From Polyangiaceae bacterium (GTDB lineage Bacteria; Myxococcota_A; Polyangia; Polyangiales; Polyangiaceae): 37,366 nucleotides of DNA. The notes under the pieces are model-generated. The model was not told the DNA's origin. It worked only from the letters and a program-made list of their open reading frames with translations, and did no database searches. The stretch is taken from the NCBI GenBank assembly GCA_029261965.1, contig JAJDAH010000437.1, forward strand, positions 1-37,366. The letters run 5' to 3'. Shown piece after piece: positions 22,221-29,692 of the stretch. The number at the start of each line of letters is the position of its first letter. Position 1 is the stretch's first letter. Position numbers and translations under genes: made by a program.

Positions 22221-23696
22221 ATGCGCTTTTCACGACGTGACGCCCTCAGGGTCGGCGGACTCGGACTCGCCGGACTTCTTCATCCATCGATGCTCGCGGG
22301 CTGTTCGAGCAGAAAGGATCCCGGCCCAACGGGCCCGGGGGATGGTCTGCCGCTCGACGAGCTACCGCCGCTCGACTCCGGCACGCCGTGGTGGCTACAA
22401 CAGAACTTCGCGCCCGTTCCGGAGCAAGAGGCGTTCGATCTCGAGGTCATCGGATCGATCCCGCCGGAGCTCGATGGACTCTACGTTCGCAACGGCTCGA
22501 ACCCGTCGGGAGTCGAGACTTTCCATTGGTTCGTCGGCGACGGAATGCTGCACGGGGTGCGCATCCAGAACGGCAAGGCGCTCTGGTATCGCAGCCGGTA
22601 CATCCAGACGCCGCTACTGAACAACAGCGACGGCAACCTGCCGGTCCCCACCCTGACGAGCCACAACGCCAACGTCAGTGTGTTCGAGCATGGAGGAAAG
22701 CTTCTGACGTCCGGGGAAATCGGCATCCCCTACGAGGTGAGCGCAGAAGATCTGAGCACGATCGGTGCGTACGACTACGGCGGCTTGCTCCAGACTGCGA
22801 TGACGGCGCACCCGAAGATCGACGCGGTCAACGGCGAAATGCTCATGTTCGGATACGGCTTTCTCGAGCCTCCGTTCCTGACCTATCACCGCATCGGCGC
22901 CGACGGCACGCTCGTGCAGAGCGAGGAGATCGACGTCCCGGCTGCGGCAATGATGCACAACTTCGAAGCGACGGCCACGAAGGTCGTCTTCTTCGATCTC
23001 CCGATCGTGTTCGACCTCGAGATGGCGGTGCAAGGCCGCTTCCCGTTTCGCTGGTCCGACGATCACGTGGCTCGCCTCGGCGTCATGCCGCGTGACGGCA
23101 CGAACGCGGACGTGCACTGGTTCGAGATCGATCCGACCTACATCTTTCACACGTTCAACGCCTACGACGACGGCGACAACGTCGTGATGGAGACCATCAG
23201 CCACGAGCGTCTGTGGGAGGATGGGCCGGAAAACTTCAATTCGAACGCCACGACGCGTCGCTATACGCTCGACGTTGCCAACGATCGAGTGACTCAGGAG
23301 GACATCGACGAGGACTTCATCGAGTTTCCTCAGATCGATCGACGTCTCGTTGGTCAGAAGCACCGCATCGGCTATTCGGTGCTGATTCAGCCGCCGACCC
23401 CCGAACGCGACGTGCTCGGGTTCCGGGGATTTCAGAAGTACGACCGGCAGACAGGCGTGACCGTTCCCCACGAGCTTCCGCTCGGGCTCGAGCCGAACGA
23501 GGCGTATTTTGCGCCGGCGGGTCCCGGCGAGGACGACGGCTACATCATGAGCTACGTCTACAACTACGCGACGGACAAGACGGCGCTCTGGATCCTGGAT
23601 GCGAAGGACTTCTCCAAAGAGCCAGTCGCGAAGATCCAGCTCCCGTTTCGAGTCCCTCACGGCTTTCACGGCACGTGGGTGCCGATGGGCGCCTGA
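22221..23696 (+). CDS. carotenoid oxygenase (RPE65/CCD family), Tat-type lipoprotein
   Basis: The product is 491 residues from ATG 22221. The upstream extension runs into the divergent decarboxylase gene and is rejected. Residues 3-28 read as a Tat lipoprotein signal: Phe-Ser-Arg-Arg-Asp-Ala, a hydrophobic core, then Met-Leu-Ala-Gly-Cys28. Residues 60-491 are a seven-bladed-propeller carotenoid oxygenase with all four iron-ligand histidines: His197 (Ala-His-Pro-Lys), His246 (Met-His-Asn-Phe), His310 (Phe-His-Thr-Phe-Asn) and His483 (Gly-Phe-His-Gly-Thr-Trp). The family uses Fe(II) and O2 to cleave conjugated double bonds of carotenoids, apocarotenoids or stilbenes. Export through Tat as a lipoprotein is unusual, since most relatives are cytoplasmic. 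Its last 49 codons are repeated at 28067-28215. Confidence 0.9.
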   Translation: MRFSRRDALRVGGLGLAGLLHPSMLAGCSSRKDPGPTGPGDGLPLDELPPLDSGTPWWLQQNFAPVPEQEAFDLEVIGSIPPELDGLYVRNGSNPSGVETFHWFVGDGMLHGVRIQNGKALWYRSRYIQTPLLNNSDGNLPVPTLTSHNANVSVFEHGGKLLTSGEIGIPYEVSAEDLSTIGAYDYGGLLQTAMTAHPKIDAVNGEMLMFGYGFLEPPFLTYHRIGADGTLVQSEEIDVPAAAMMHNFEATATKVVFFDLPIVFDLEMAVQGRFPFRWSDDHVARLGVMPRDGTNADVHWFEIDPTYIFHTFNAYDDGDNVVMETISHERLWEDGPENFNSNATTRRYTLDVANDRVTQEDIDEDFIEFPQIDRRLVGQKHRIGYSVLIQPPTPERDVLGFRGFQKYDRQTGVTVPHELPLGLEPNEAYFAPAGPGEDDGYIMSYVYNYATDKTALWILDAKDFSKEPVAKIQLPFRVPHGFHGTWVPMGA

Positions 23697-23788
23697 CCGG
23701 AGGTAGGGACCCAGCTGAAGGGATCGTCAGTCGAGCGGCGCCTGCAGCACCGGTGTCAAAATGTCGTCTTCGACCGAGCTTTGTTGCG
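23548..23788. repeat. 241-bp direct repeat, left copy
   Basis: This block is repeated at 28067-28307 in the same orientation with no gaps and six differences (five in the oxygenase coding part, one two bases beyond the hydrolase stop), all transitions. It contains the oxygenase gene's last 49 codons, the 30-bp spacer, and the last 62 bases of a serine hydrolase gene whose intact copy is at 28246-29577. Similarity stops abruptly at both ends. Confidence 0.95.
23727..23788 (-). pseudogene. 3' fragment of the serine hydrolase gene
   Basis: This minus-strand fragment encodes the last 19-20 residues of the hydrolase at 28246-29577, ending Thr-Pro-Val-Leu-Gln-Ala-Pro-Leu-Asp-stop, with no base differences from the intact gene. 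Beyond 23788 the hydrolase sequence is lost, apart from a short Ala-rich stretch that could be drifted homology. It shows that the hydrolase gene once abutted the carotenoid oxygenase gene. Confidence 0.85.
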
Positions 23789-23909
23789 CAGCTGCCGCGG
23801 CGAGCATTTGGGAGTTTCGGCAACGCTATTACACATCACGAAATTCCTCGCTTTTCGCCGGTCGCAAGCTCGCCGACACTGACGGGATCGGTCGTGTTCT
23901 GCTTGCGGG

Positions 23910-24338
23910 ATGACCACTCGTTCACGCCGCTCGTACGACCACCGCATCAAGAAGCAGGTCATCTTCCCCGGGAACCCCAACCTATTTCCCGAGCTCGAGA
24001 GCCCGCCCTCCACGGCACGGGGCTGGATTCGACAAGGCATGGGCGACGTGGTGGCCCTCGACGACGAGCAAGAGGTCGAGGCAGAGCTTCGGAATCGGAT
24101 CATCAAGCTGGAATACCGGGTCGAGATACTCACGGCAGTGCTCAGGCTCGTCCTCGCGCTGCTGCGCATCTCCGGATTCAAGCTCGAGCTCCTTCGATTG
24201 CCTGATGCGGCTTCCAAGCGAGTCATCCTCGGAGCCGTCGAGCGCGCCAGGAAATCCATGCCCTTGTCCTCTGCGCTCCGCGTTCTCCGACTCTCGTCAG
24301 CTCGCTACCACGCCTGGATCGACGGTCCGCCCCGCTGA
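23910..24338 (+). pseudogene. truncated transposase, N-terminal (helix-turn-helix) part
   Basis: A 142-codon frame from ATG 23910. It starts with a basic segment (Arg-Ser-Tyr-Asp-His-Arg-Ile-Lys), then a Pro/Ser-Thr-Ala-Arg-Gly-Trp-Ile-Arg helix-turn-helix, then a long helical stretch. It ends Leu-Arg-Leu-Ser-Ser-Ala-Arg-Tyr-His-Ala-Trp, which in my recollection is where proteins of this integrase/transposase group (two-domain, DDE core) pass into the catalytic part. No DDE core follows: the frame stops and a lipoprotein gene begins 122 bp later. It may be an OrfA-like first frame or, more likely, an element remnant. It sits inside the segment bounded by the 241-bp direct repeats. Confidence 0.55.
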
Positions 24339-24350
24339 AACCCGGGGATG

Positions 24351-24380
24351 CCCCCCAATGCTGGGGGTGCGCGTCCCCCC
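24351..24380. other. two mutually exclusive G/C hairpins
   Basis: A run of six C (24351-24356), a run of five G (24363-24367) and a run of six C (24375-24380) allow the central G-run to pair with either side, with loops of six or seven bases. It lies after the transposase remnant stop and 81 bp before the lipoprotein gene at 24461. It could be a transcription barrier at an element end or a simple structured leader. Confidence 0.35.
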
Positions 24381-24460
24381 GAACTTCGTGCGACACCGAA
24401 CAGACGCCACTGGGGCCGCTTGGCTTCCAAGGGCACTGCCAAATCAATCGGGAGATCAAT

Positions 24461-25642
24461 ATGTTGCTCAAGCGCCTCACTCGCGGACTTCTCGCTCTAT
24501 TGATCATCCCACTCTCATGTGGCGGCTCCAGCGGTGACGACTCCGACCCTGACCGCTCCACCGAAGACGTGATTGTCATCCTTCCCGATGGATCGACTGC
24601 AACGGTCGAGGTGGTGGACGCGAGTGACTATCCCGACCAGGATTCTCTGGCCTCTCCGGTATTCGACATCGGCCCCTCCGGAACGACATTCGATGTCCCC
24701 GTCACGATCGGACTGCCCATAGATGAGGGCACCCCGGATGGCCCCGTTGTGGTGGCGCGATACAACGAGACGACAGACGAGTGGGATCATCTTCCCGGCA
24801 GTTTCATTGTGGCCACAACGGTGTTTGCCAAGACGGATCACTTCAGCATCTTCGCTGCTCTTTCTGCCCCCCAGGCGGCTGCGTGTGACAACTTGTGGAC
24901 CAATGGAGGCCCCGGAACAGTGGCCCCCCTCCTCGTCCCTGGCACGATCACAGTCACTCCGGGCACCAAGACCGAAGAAGTCATTCAGTTTTCAGGTCCT
25001 TCGAGTTTCGCTGCGAGCTCGACCTGGACGAGCCCGGGATGCACCGTGACGGTCGAAGGACTGTTTGGACCCGGGCAAACCGGAGATGGGATGTTGATCG
25101 ACTATTCCAATGGTGGAACGACCTACGCGGTTCCTCAGGTGGCCGGTGGTGCCTTTTCGGTGACGCTGAATGCTCCCATTGGACCTTTCTTTGGACTCGC
25201 GGATCCATGTCATGCCGCGATCGGCGGAGTGCCCTACCTGCTCAACGTGCACATGACGGGAGACTGCGGACCCGTAAATCCACCTCCAACTCCCGTTCCC
25301 TGCGGGTCCGGCAACAATGGAAAGATGATCCAGGGACGCTGCATGGTCGAGGTCACGCTGCCACAGAGCGGGAACGATGCGTGTGCCGCGGAGGGCATGA
25401 CGTGCATTGATATCCCCGTGCTGTCCCCTCCCGAAGAAGCCTGTGTCGCCTTCAATCCCACGGCAAGCGTCACTTCAACCGGGAGTGGATGGCAAACCGG
25501 TTTCTACTGCGACGGCGCCGGTGGCTCTGCTTGCGCGGGCAAGACTAACAACTGTCATAGCTGCCCGCCGTGTACTTCAAACATCACGTGTGCGAGTACT
25601 GATCCGACAAACATCAATCGCATTTACGCGAGTTGCCAATAA
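24461..25642 (+). CDS. lipoprotein with ZU5-like beta region and Cys-rich C-terminus
   Basis: The product is 393 residues from ATG 24461 (GGGAGA lies 8 bases upstream). The signal peptide ends Pro-Leu-Ser-Cys20-Gly-Gly. Residues 60-135 read Asp-Ile-Gly-Pro-Ser-Gly-Thr-Thr-Phe...Val-Thr-Ile-Gly-Leu-Pro, then Tyr-Asn-Glu-Thr-Thr-Asp-Glu-Trp and Asp-His-Phe-Ser-Ile-Phe-Ala, a layout I associate with ZU5-like domains of bacterial surface proteins. The middle is Thr/Gly-rich beta sequence. The last 120 residues carry many Cys, including a Cys-His-Ser-Cys-Pro-Pro-Cys cluster. Third codon positions look less GC-rich than in neighbouring genes (many Ser/Asn/Gly codons end in T or A), which fits arrival by transfer. 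It lies within the direct-repeat-bounded segment. Function unknown. Confidence 0.75.
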   Translation: MLLKRLTRGLLALLIIPLSCGGSSGDDSDPDRSTEDVIVILPDGSTATVEVVDASDYPDQDSLASPVFDIGPSGTTFDVPVTIGLPIDEGTPDGPVVVARYNETTDEWDHLPGSFIVATTVFAKTDHFSIFAALSAPQAAACDNLWTNGGPGTVAPLLVPGTITVTPGTKTEEVIQFSGPSSFAASSTWTSPGCTVTVEGLFGPGQTGDGMLIDYSNGGTTYAVPQVAGGAFSVTLNAPIGPFFGLADPCHAAIGGVPYLLNVHMTGDCGPVNPPPTPVPCGSGNNGKMIQGRCMVEVTLPQSGNDACAAEGMTCIDIPVLSPPEEACVAFNPTASVTSTGSGWQTGFYCDGAGGSACAGKTNNCHSCPPCTSNITCASTDPTNINRIYASCQ

Positions 25643-25749
25643 ATATGTTGAGCGCCACGCTCGAGCTCGAAACCTCGAGATGACGGTTCTCGACTGCCAG
25701 CAGTGTTGTACCGCCCGACGGTCAGGCCAGCCGCACTACCGAGACGCAA

Positions 25750-27279
25750 TCAGCGCTTCGCCAGCTCGCGCGCGACGCGTTCCAACAGTGCGTCCGGAGT
25801 ATACGGCTTTGCCAACAGCTCGACGCCCTCGGTGAGGCGTCCGTCGCTGATCAAGAGGTCTTCGGTGAATCCAGACACGAACAGCACCGGCAGCCCCGGT
25901 CGCAGGGTGGTCAATCGCTCTGCCAACTCCGAGCCGTTCATGCCCGGCATCAGGACGTCGGTGACCAGAAGGTCCAGATGATTCGACTCGACGGCCAAGT
26001 CCAGCGCTTGTTCACCGTCGGGGGCGCTGATGACGTCGTAGCCAGCCTGCGAAAGGACCGCCGTACCAAGTCGTCGGAGCATCGAGTCGTCTTCGACGAA
26101 CAGAATCTTGGCGCTGGGCGCAGGGTCCTCGGTGCGACCTGCGGGTACGAGTCCTCGGGCGATCGGGCCATCCGAGAGCGGCAACCGGACCGTGAACGTC
26201 GTGCCCCGACCAACCTCGCTCTCGACCTGAATGTCACCGCCGTTCTGGCGGACGATCCCGTAAACGGTGGCTAGGCCTAGGCCGGTTCCCTCGGACTCTT
26301 TCTTGGTCGTGAAGAACGGCTCGAACACCCGGTCGACGTTTTCCGGTGAGATCCCTTCGCCGGTGTCGACGATGTTGAACTCGACGTAGCGACCCGCCGC
26401 CAAAACGGAAGTCGGAGTCGCTTCCACATCCGATAGAGTGGTGGTGACCGTGAGCTGCCCTCCGTTCGGCATGGCGTCGCGAGCGTTGATGAGCAGATTG
26501 ACGATGACCTGGGACAGCTGCCCGGGATCGGCCATCGTCGGCAACGGTGAGACTTCGACGCTGAGCGAAACGTCGATGTTCTCGCCGATGACCCGACGCA
26601 GCATCCGCGTTGCACCTTCAACTACTTCGTTGAGGTCGACGACTTGCGGTTGATGAACCTGGCGTCTCGCGAACGCGAGTAGTTGGTTGGTGAGGTCCGA
26701 CGCGCGCTGTATTGCGAGGCGGACTGCATCGAGACTCTCCCGAGCAACCACCGGCTCACCGAGGTGCCGATCCGCCAACGTCGTGTGGCCGAGCATTGCG
26801 GTGAGTAGATTGTTGAAGTCATGTGCGATACCGCCGGCGAGTCTGCCGATGGATTCGAGTTGCTGCGACTCTCGGAGCTCTTCTTCCAGTCGGACGCGTT
26901 CGGTGACGTCCCGAGCGATGACCACGATTCCGACGACTTGGCCGCTGTCGTCTTTCAGTGGAAACTTGTCGGTCTCCACCGAGCGTTGTTCGCCGTCCCC
27001 GGTCGCAATGGTCTCCACAATCCCGGTCTTGGGGCGCCCGGAGCGAATGACGGTGAGGTCGTCTTCGTAGTACTGAGCCGCCAAGTCTGGGAACCAGCGT
27101 TCCGATGGGGTGTTCGCCATCTCGGCCGGCTCCACCCCCAAGCTGTCGCTGACTGCCTTGTTGACGGCGAGGATCTGGTTCTTCGTGTCCTTGTAGAAGA
27201 CAAAGATGGGGATGTTGTCGAGGACGAGCCGATCGCCAGCCAGAAGCCTCTCGAGTTGTCCCTCGCCGTTGGTCACCAC
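25750..27279 (-). CDS. hybrid histidine kinase (PAS-HisKA-HATPase-REC)
   Basis: The product is 509 residues from GTG 27279, preceded by GGGAG six bases upstream. The open frame continues to 27921 but reads through gene debris without recognisable domains. Order: PAS domain 15-125 (ending Val-Val-Ile-Ala-Arg-Asp-Val-Thr-Glu-Arg), HisKA with phospho-accepting His153 in Gly-Gly-Ile-Ala-His-Asp-Phe-Asn-Asn, HATPase with N-box Asn-Leu-Leu-Ile-Asn-Ala-Arg-Asp-Ala (261-269), Asp-Thr-Gly-Glu-Gly (305-309) and Gly-Thr-Gly-Leu-Gly-Leu (331-336), and receiver domain 390-505 with phospho-acceptor Asp441 and Lys491. There is no membrane segment, so it senses a cytoplasmic signal through PAS. No output regulator gene is adjacent. 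It lies inside the repeat-bounded segment. Confidence 0.9.
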   Translation of the reverse strand: MVTNGEGQLERLLAGDRLVLDNIPIFVFYKDTKNQILAVNKAVSDSLGVEPAEMANTPSERWFPDLAAQYYEDDLTVIRSGRPKTGIVETIATGDGEQRSVETDKFPLKDDSGQVVGIVVIARDVTERVRLEEELRESQQLESIGRLAGGIAHDFNNLLTAMLGHTTLADRHLGEPVVARESLDAVRLAIQRASDLTNQLLAFARRQVHQPQVVDLNEVVEGATRMLRRVIGENIDVSLSVEVSPLPTMADPGQLSQVIVNLLINARDAMPNGGQLTVTTTLSDVEATPTSVLAAGRYVEFNIVDTGEGISPENVDRVFEPFFTTKKESEGTGLGLATVYGIVRQNGGDIQVESEVGRGTTFTVRLPLSDGPIARGLVPAGRTEDPAPSAKILFVEDDSMLRRLGTAVLSQAGYDVISAPDGEQALDLAVESNHLDLLVTDVLMPGMNGSELAERLTTLRPGLPVLFVSGFTEDLLISDGRLTEGVELLAKPYTPDALLERVARELAKR

Positions 27280-27431
27280 CAGAAACTCCCGTGAAACGAC
27301 CGAGTCGCCCAAAGAGCCAGCGCGCACGCTACGCTTGCGAACGCAGCCTACCCGAGTTCGAGGGTGCCGCGACGTCGCACGAGTTTGACAACTGGTTCTG
27401 CCTTGTTTCAGCAACCTGCGCGTTGCTTCGA

Positions 27432-27656
27432 TCACGCGCGGCGGACGAACTTTCCGATCTCGCCCATCGCTGCGCTCGCCTCGGGCACGGAAGGCGCGAA
27501 GGCGTGCCAGGCGTGGATCATGCCCTCGGCGACGAAGAGCGTGACGTCGACGCCTGGCAAGCGTGGCGTGCCGAGCACCGGGTCGTCCTCGGCTTTGCTC
27601 CGGATCGAGTCGCCGGCGTGAGCCAGCCTCTCCCACGCTCCGCTCGACATCCCGAG
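27432..27656 (-). pseudogene. alpha/beta hydrolase (HSL-type esterase) fragment with internal deletion
   Basis: The frame ends with Val-Thr-Leu-Phe-Val-Ala-Glu-Gly-Met-Ile-His-Ala-Trp-His, a Phe-Ala-Pro and Pro-Glu-Ala segment, and Ile-Gly-Lys-Phe-Val, which is the C-terminus of HSL-family esterases including the catalytic His. Just upstream, Trp-Glu-Arg-Leu-Ala...Gly-Asp-Ser...Asp-Pro-Val-Leu matches a segment normally about 60 residues earlier. The stretch with the catalytic Asp (Val-Gly-x-x-Glu-x-Leu-x-Asp) therefore seems deleted. The N-terminal half with the Gly-Asp-Ser-Ala-Gly nucleophile is absent. It is a decayed remnant. Confidence 0.55.
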
Positions 27657-27693
27657 GTGGTGCACGAAGCGACGAATCCAGCGTGGCCTTGCC

Positions 27694-27798
27694 AGCCCGA
27701 TCCTCGACGACTGGCGCGCGTTGTTCCAAGCCCTCACCGGCATCGACTTGCGCCGGTGCCCGTGTTGCGGCGCTCCTCTCGTCCCACGACCGTTGCCT
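27694..27798 (+). pseudogene. C-terminal fragment of an IS91-type transposase
   Basis: The plus-strand frame reads Ile-Leu-Asp-Asp-Trp-Arg-Ala-Leu, then Leu-Thr-Gly-Ile-Asp, then Arg-Cys-Pro-Cys-Cys-Gly-Ala-Pro-Leu, then Pro-Leu-Pro. This is the pattern at the C-terminus of many IS91/IS801-family (Y2 rolling-circle) transposases. Nothing of the catalytic part remains. IS91 elements can carry neighbouring DNA in one-ended events, so the fragment may be connected with how this segment was assembled. Confidence 0.5.
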
Positions 27799-28066
27799 CG
27801 TCGTCCACCACGCCATTGCCATGTCGACTCGCCATCCGGAGTGCTTCCGTGGACCATCGACATCGCCGATGGACCCTTGTCCCTTCGGGGTCGACGCACC
27901 GGTCTGCTCGTCTGCCGCCACCCCGGCGAGCCTTCGCGTCCACGCCTCGACTCCTCGCTACCTCGGACCGGATTTCTGTTTCCCGCACCGCACTCGGCAT
28001 TGGCGCAGGGGGCTGCCCTAGATTCGGAGGGGGCATTTTTCCAGCTTCGATTGCCCTTCGCGCCGC

Positions 28067-28215
28067 TGAGCTACGTCTACAACTACGCGACGGACAAGAC
28101 GGCGCTCTGGATCCTGGACGCGAAGGACTTCTCCAAAGAGCCGATCGCGAAGATCCAGCTCCCGTTCCGAGTCCCTCACGGCTTCCACGGCACGTGGGTG
28201 CCGATGGGCGCCTGA
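28067..28215 (+). pseudogene. 3' fragment of the carotenoid oxygenase gene
   Basis: This fragment encodes the last 48 residues of the oxygenase at 22221-23696, including the His483-equivalent motif Gly-Phe-His-Gly-Thr-Trp and the same TGA. Of the five differences, four changes at third positions are silent and one gives Val to Ile. Upstream of 28067 the similarity ends. The reading frame happens to be continuous with the IS91-type fragment, giving a chimeric frame from about 27673 to 28215, but I see no start or function for it. Confidence 0.85.
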
Positions 28216-28307
28216 CCGGAGGTAGGGACCCAGCTGAAGGGACCGTCAGTCGAGCGGCGCCTGCAGCACCGGTGTCAAAATGTCGTCTTCGACCGAGCTT
28301 TGTTGCG
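28067..28307. repeat. 241-bp direct repeat, right copy
   Basis: The right copy of the repeat at 23548-23788 (235 of 241 bases identical, no gaps, offset 4519). It joins the debris region on the left to the intact serine hydrolase gene on the right. Differences from the left copy fall at 28119, 28143, 28144, 28167, 28185 and 28243. Confidence 0.95.
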
Positions 28308-29577
28308 AGGCGAGCAGCGCGCCGATGTCGAAGGACGACAATGGGTCCGGGCCGAAGCGCACGACGATGAGGTCGTCGTCGGGGAACATGGCGACCAGCT
28401 GGTTTCCGAACCCGCGAGCGGCGAAATGGTTCGTTGGCGCGTAGGTGACGAGCTGTCCTCCGTCGATGGGTGACATCAGGGCGCCGATCGCTGGCGGTCC
28501 CGGCTCGTTGACCCACCAGAGGTAGCCGTAGGCGCGGTTGAGCGGCGTTTGCGGGCTGATCGACTCCTGCACGTATTGAGCGGGCACGACCTGTTGCCCG
28601 GCCCAATTGCCCCCGTGCAGGTACAGGTAGCCGAATTTCGCGTGGTCGCGACACGAGGCCATGACCGATGCGTAGGCCGTCGCGTTACCCGAAGCATCTT
28701 TTGCCCAAAACGCGTCGATGCCCACTTTCGACCAGAGGTGCTGGGCCGCGTACTGCTCGATGGTCATGCCCGTCGCTGCTCGGAAAATCGGCTCGAACAG
28801 CTGAACGGCGCCGTTGTTGTACGTCCACTCTGCTCCCGGGGGGGCAATCGCGGAACGCTTGAGTGCCTCCACGGTTTGGTCGGCCGCGAGGGTGAGCGAC
28901 AAGTAGTCCTTGAGCAAATCCCAATCGAGCCCCGAGTCCATTCGGAGCAAGTGGCCGATGGTGATGGCGGCCCGCTCGGTCCCTTGCCACGCGGGGATGA
29001 AGTCGGCGACGCTCTGGCCGAGGCCGAGGATCTCGCCGCGCTCGATGGCGATGCCGACCAGAGCGCTCGTGTAGCTCTTCGCGATGGACCACGAGCGCTG
29101 CGGGGTCGTCGCGTCGTGGCCGCGCCAGTAGGTTTCGCTAACCAGCTTGCCGTGGCGAATGACGAGCAGGCAGTAGGAGCTTCCTGCGTCGGCGGCGGCT
29201 ACGGCTCGTTCGATGAGCGTCGGGTCGAGGCCAACCTCTGCCGGCGTGCCGACCTCCCAATTGGGAGAGGGGAAAAGGGTCCCGGATCCGGGACCGGCAG
29301 GCGGAGCGCCGCCGCTGCCGGGATCGGCAGGGGGAGCGCCGGCCGCGCCCGGGTCGGTCGGGGAGTCGATGGGCGGCGCTCCTGCGGAGCCGCCCGAGCC
29401 GCTTGGCGACGGAGCCGCACCGGGGTCGCTCGGCCCTGGCATGGGCGAGCCGGATGGGGCGCACATCGTTCCGCACGGCTCGGAGTCGTCGCGCGGGGTT
29501 TCAGCATCGGCGCCGCACGCGGCGAAAAACCAGGATGCCGCGACAAGTGCCCAACCGCTGGTTCTCGAAATGGTCAT
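28246..29577 (-). CDS. serine hydrolase, class C beta-lactamase-like lipoprotein
   Basis: The product is 443 residues from ATG 29577. The lipoprotein signal ends Phe-Ala-Ala-Cys21. Residues 36-100 are a Pro/Gly/Ser-rich linker. Residues 105-430 are the beta-lactamase/transpeptidase-like fold (PF00144): Ser164-Ile-Ala-Lys167 (nucleophile and base), Tyr252-Asn-Asn254, and a His-Phe-Ala-Ala-Arg-Gly-Phe-Gly block replacing the Lys-Thr-Gly triad late in the protein. Family members hydrolyse amides or esters (D-amino peptides, esters, rarely beta-lactams). The enzyme is anchored to a membrane facing the periplasm or outside. Its 3' end is duplicated 4.5 kb away, and the gene formerly abutted the carotenoid oxygenase gene. 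Confidence 0.88.
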   Translation of the reverse strand: MTISRTSGWALVAASWFFAACGADAETPRDDSEPCGTMCAPSGSPMPGPSDPGAAPSPSGSGGSAGAPPIDSPTDPGAAGAPPADPGSGGAPPAGPGSGTLFPSPNWEVGTPAEVGLDPTLIERAVAAADAGSSYCLLVIRHGKLVSETYWRGHDATTPQRSWSIAKSYTSALVGIAIERGEILGLGQSVADFIPAWQGTERAAITIGHLLRMDSGLDWDLLKDYLSLTLAADQTVEALKRSAIAPPGAEWTYNNGAVQLFEPIFRAATGMTIEQYAAQHLWSKVGIDAFWAKDASGNATAYASVMASCRDHAKFGYLYLHGGNWAGQQVVPAQYVQESISPQTPLNRAYGYLWWVNEPGPPAIGALMSPIDGGQLVTYAPTNHFAARGFGNQLVAMFPDDDLIVVRFGPDPLSSFDIGALLASQQSSVEDDILTPVLQAPLD

Positions 29578-29692
29578 CGGCTCACCCGTCGGAAAGGGCC
29601 ACGAGTGTGGCCCATTGACCCTACGGGGTACGGGCAGCGGTAAGGTTGAGGATCGGTTGATGACTCGCTGATCTGTGCCCGCTCGCGGGGGC

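Larger units (their letters stand above)
27280..28066. other. 787-bp stretch of gene debris without an intact gene
   Basis: Between the kinase start and the right direct repeat I find only fragments: an esterase C-terminus on the minus strand (27432-27656) and an IS91-type transposase C-terminus on the plus strand (27694-27798). Several long open frames cross the region but none has a consistent domain or a credible start. The kinase promoter should lie in the first part of it. Confidence 0.6.

Noticed and set aside
22614-23669. 351-codon minus-strand frame
   Set aside because: It is antisense to the carotenoid oxygenase gene, which has all four His ligands; it is a shadow.
27721-28215. 164-codon plus-strand frame read as one gene
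   Set aside because: It joins an IS91-type fragment to a copied oxygenase tail; the only start is a TTG inside the transposase fragment and no single domain spans it.
23548-28307. The 241-bp repeats as a transposon target-site duplication
   Set aside because: Target duplications are 2-14 bp for known transposons; 241 bp with a silent-biased divergence fits recombination better.
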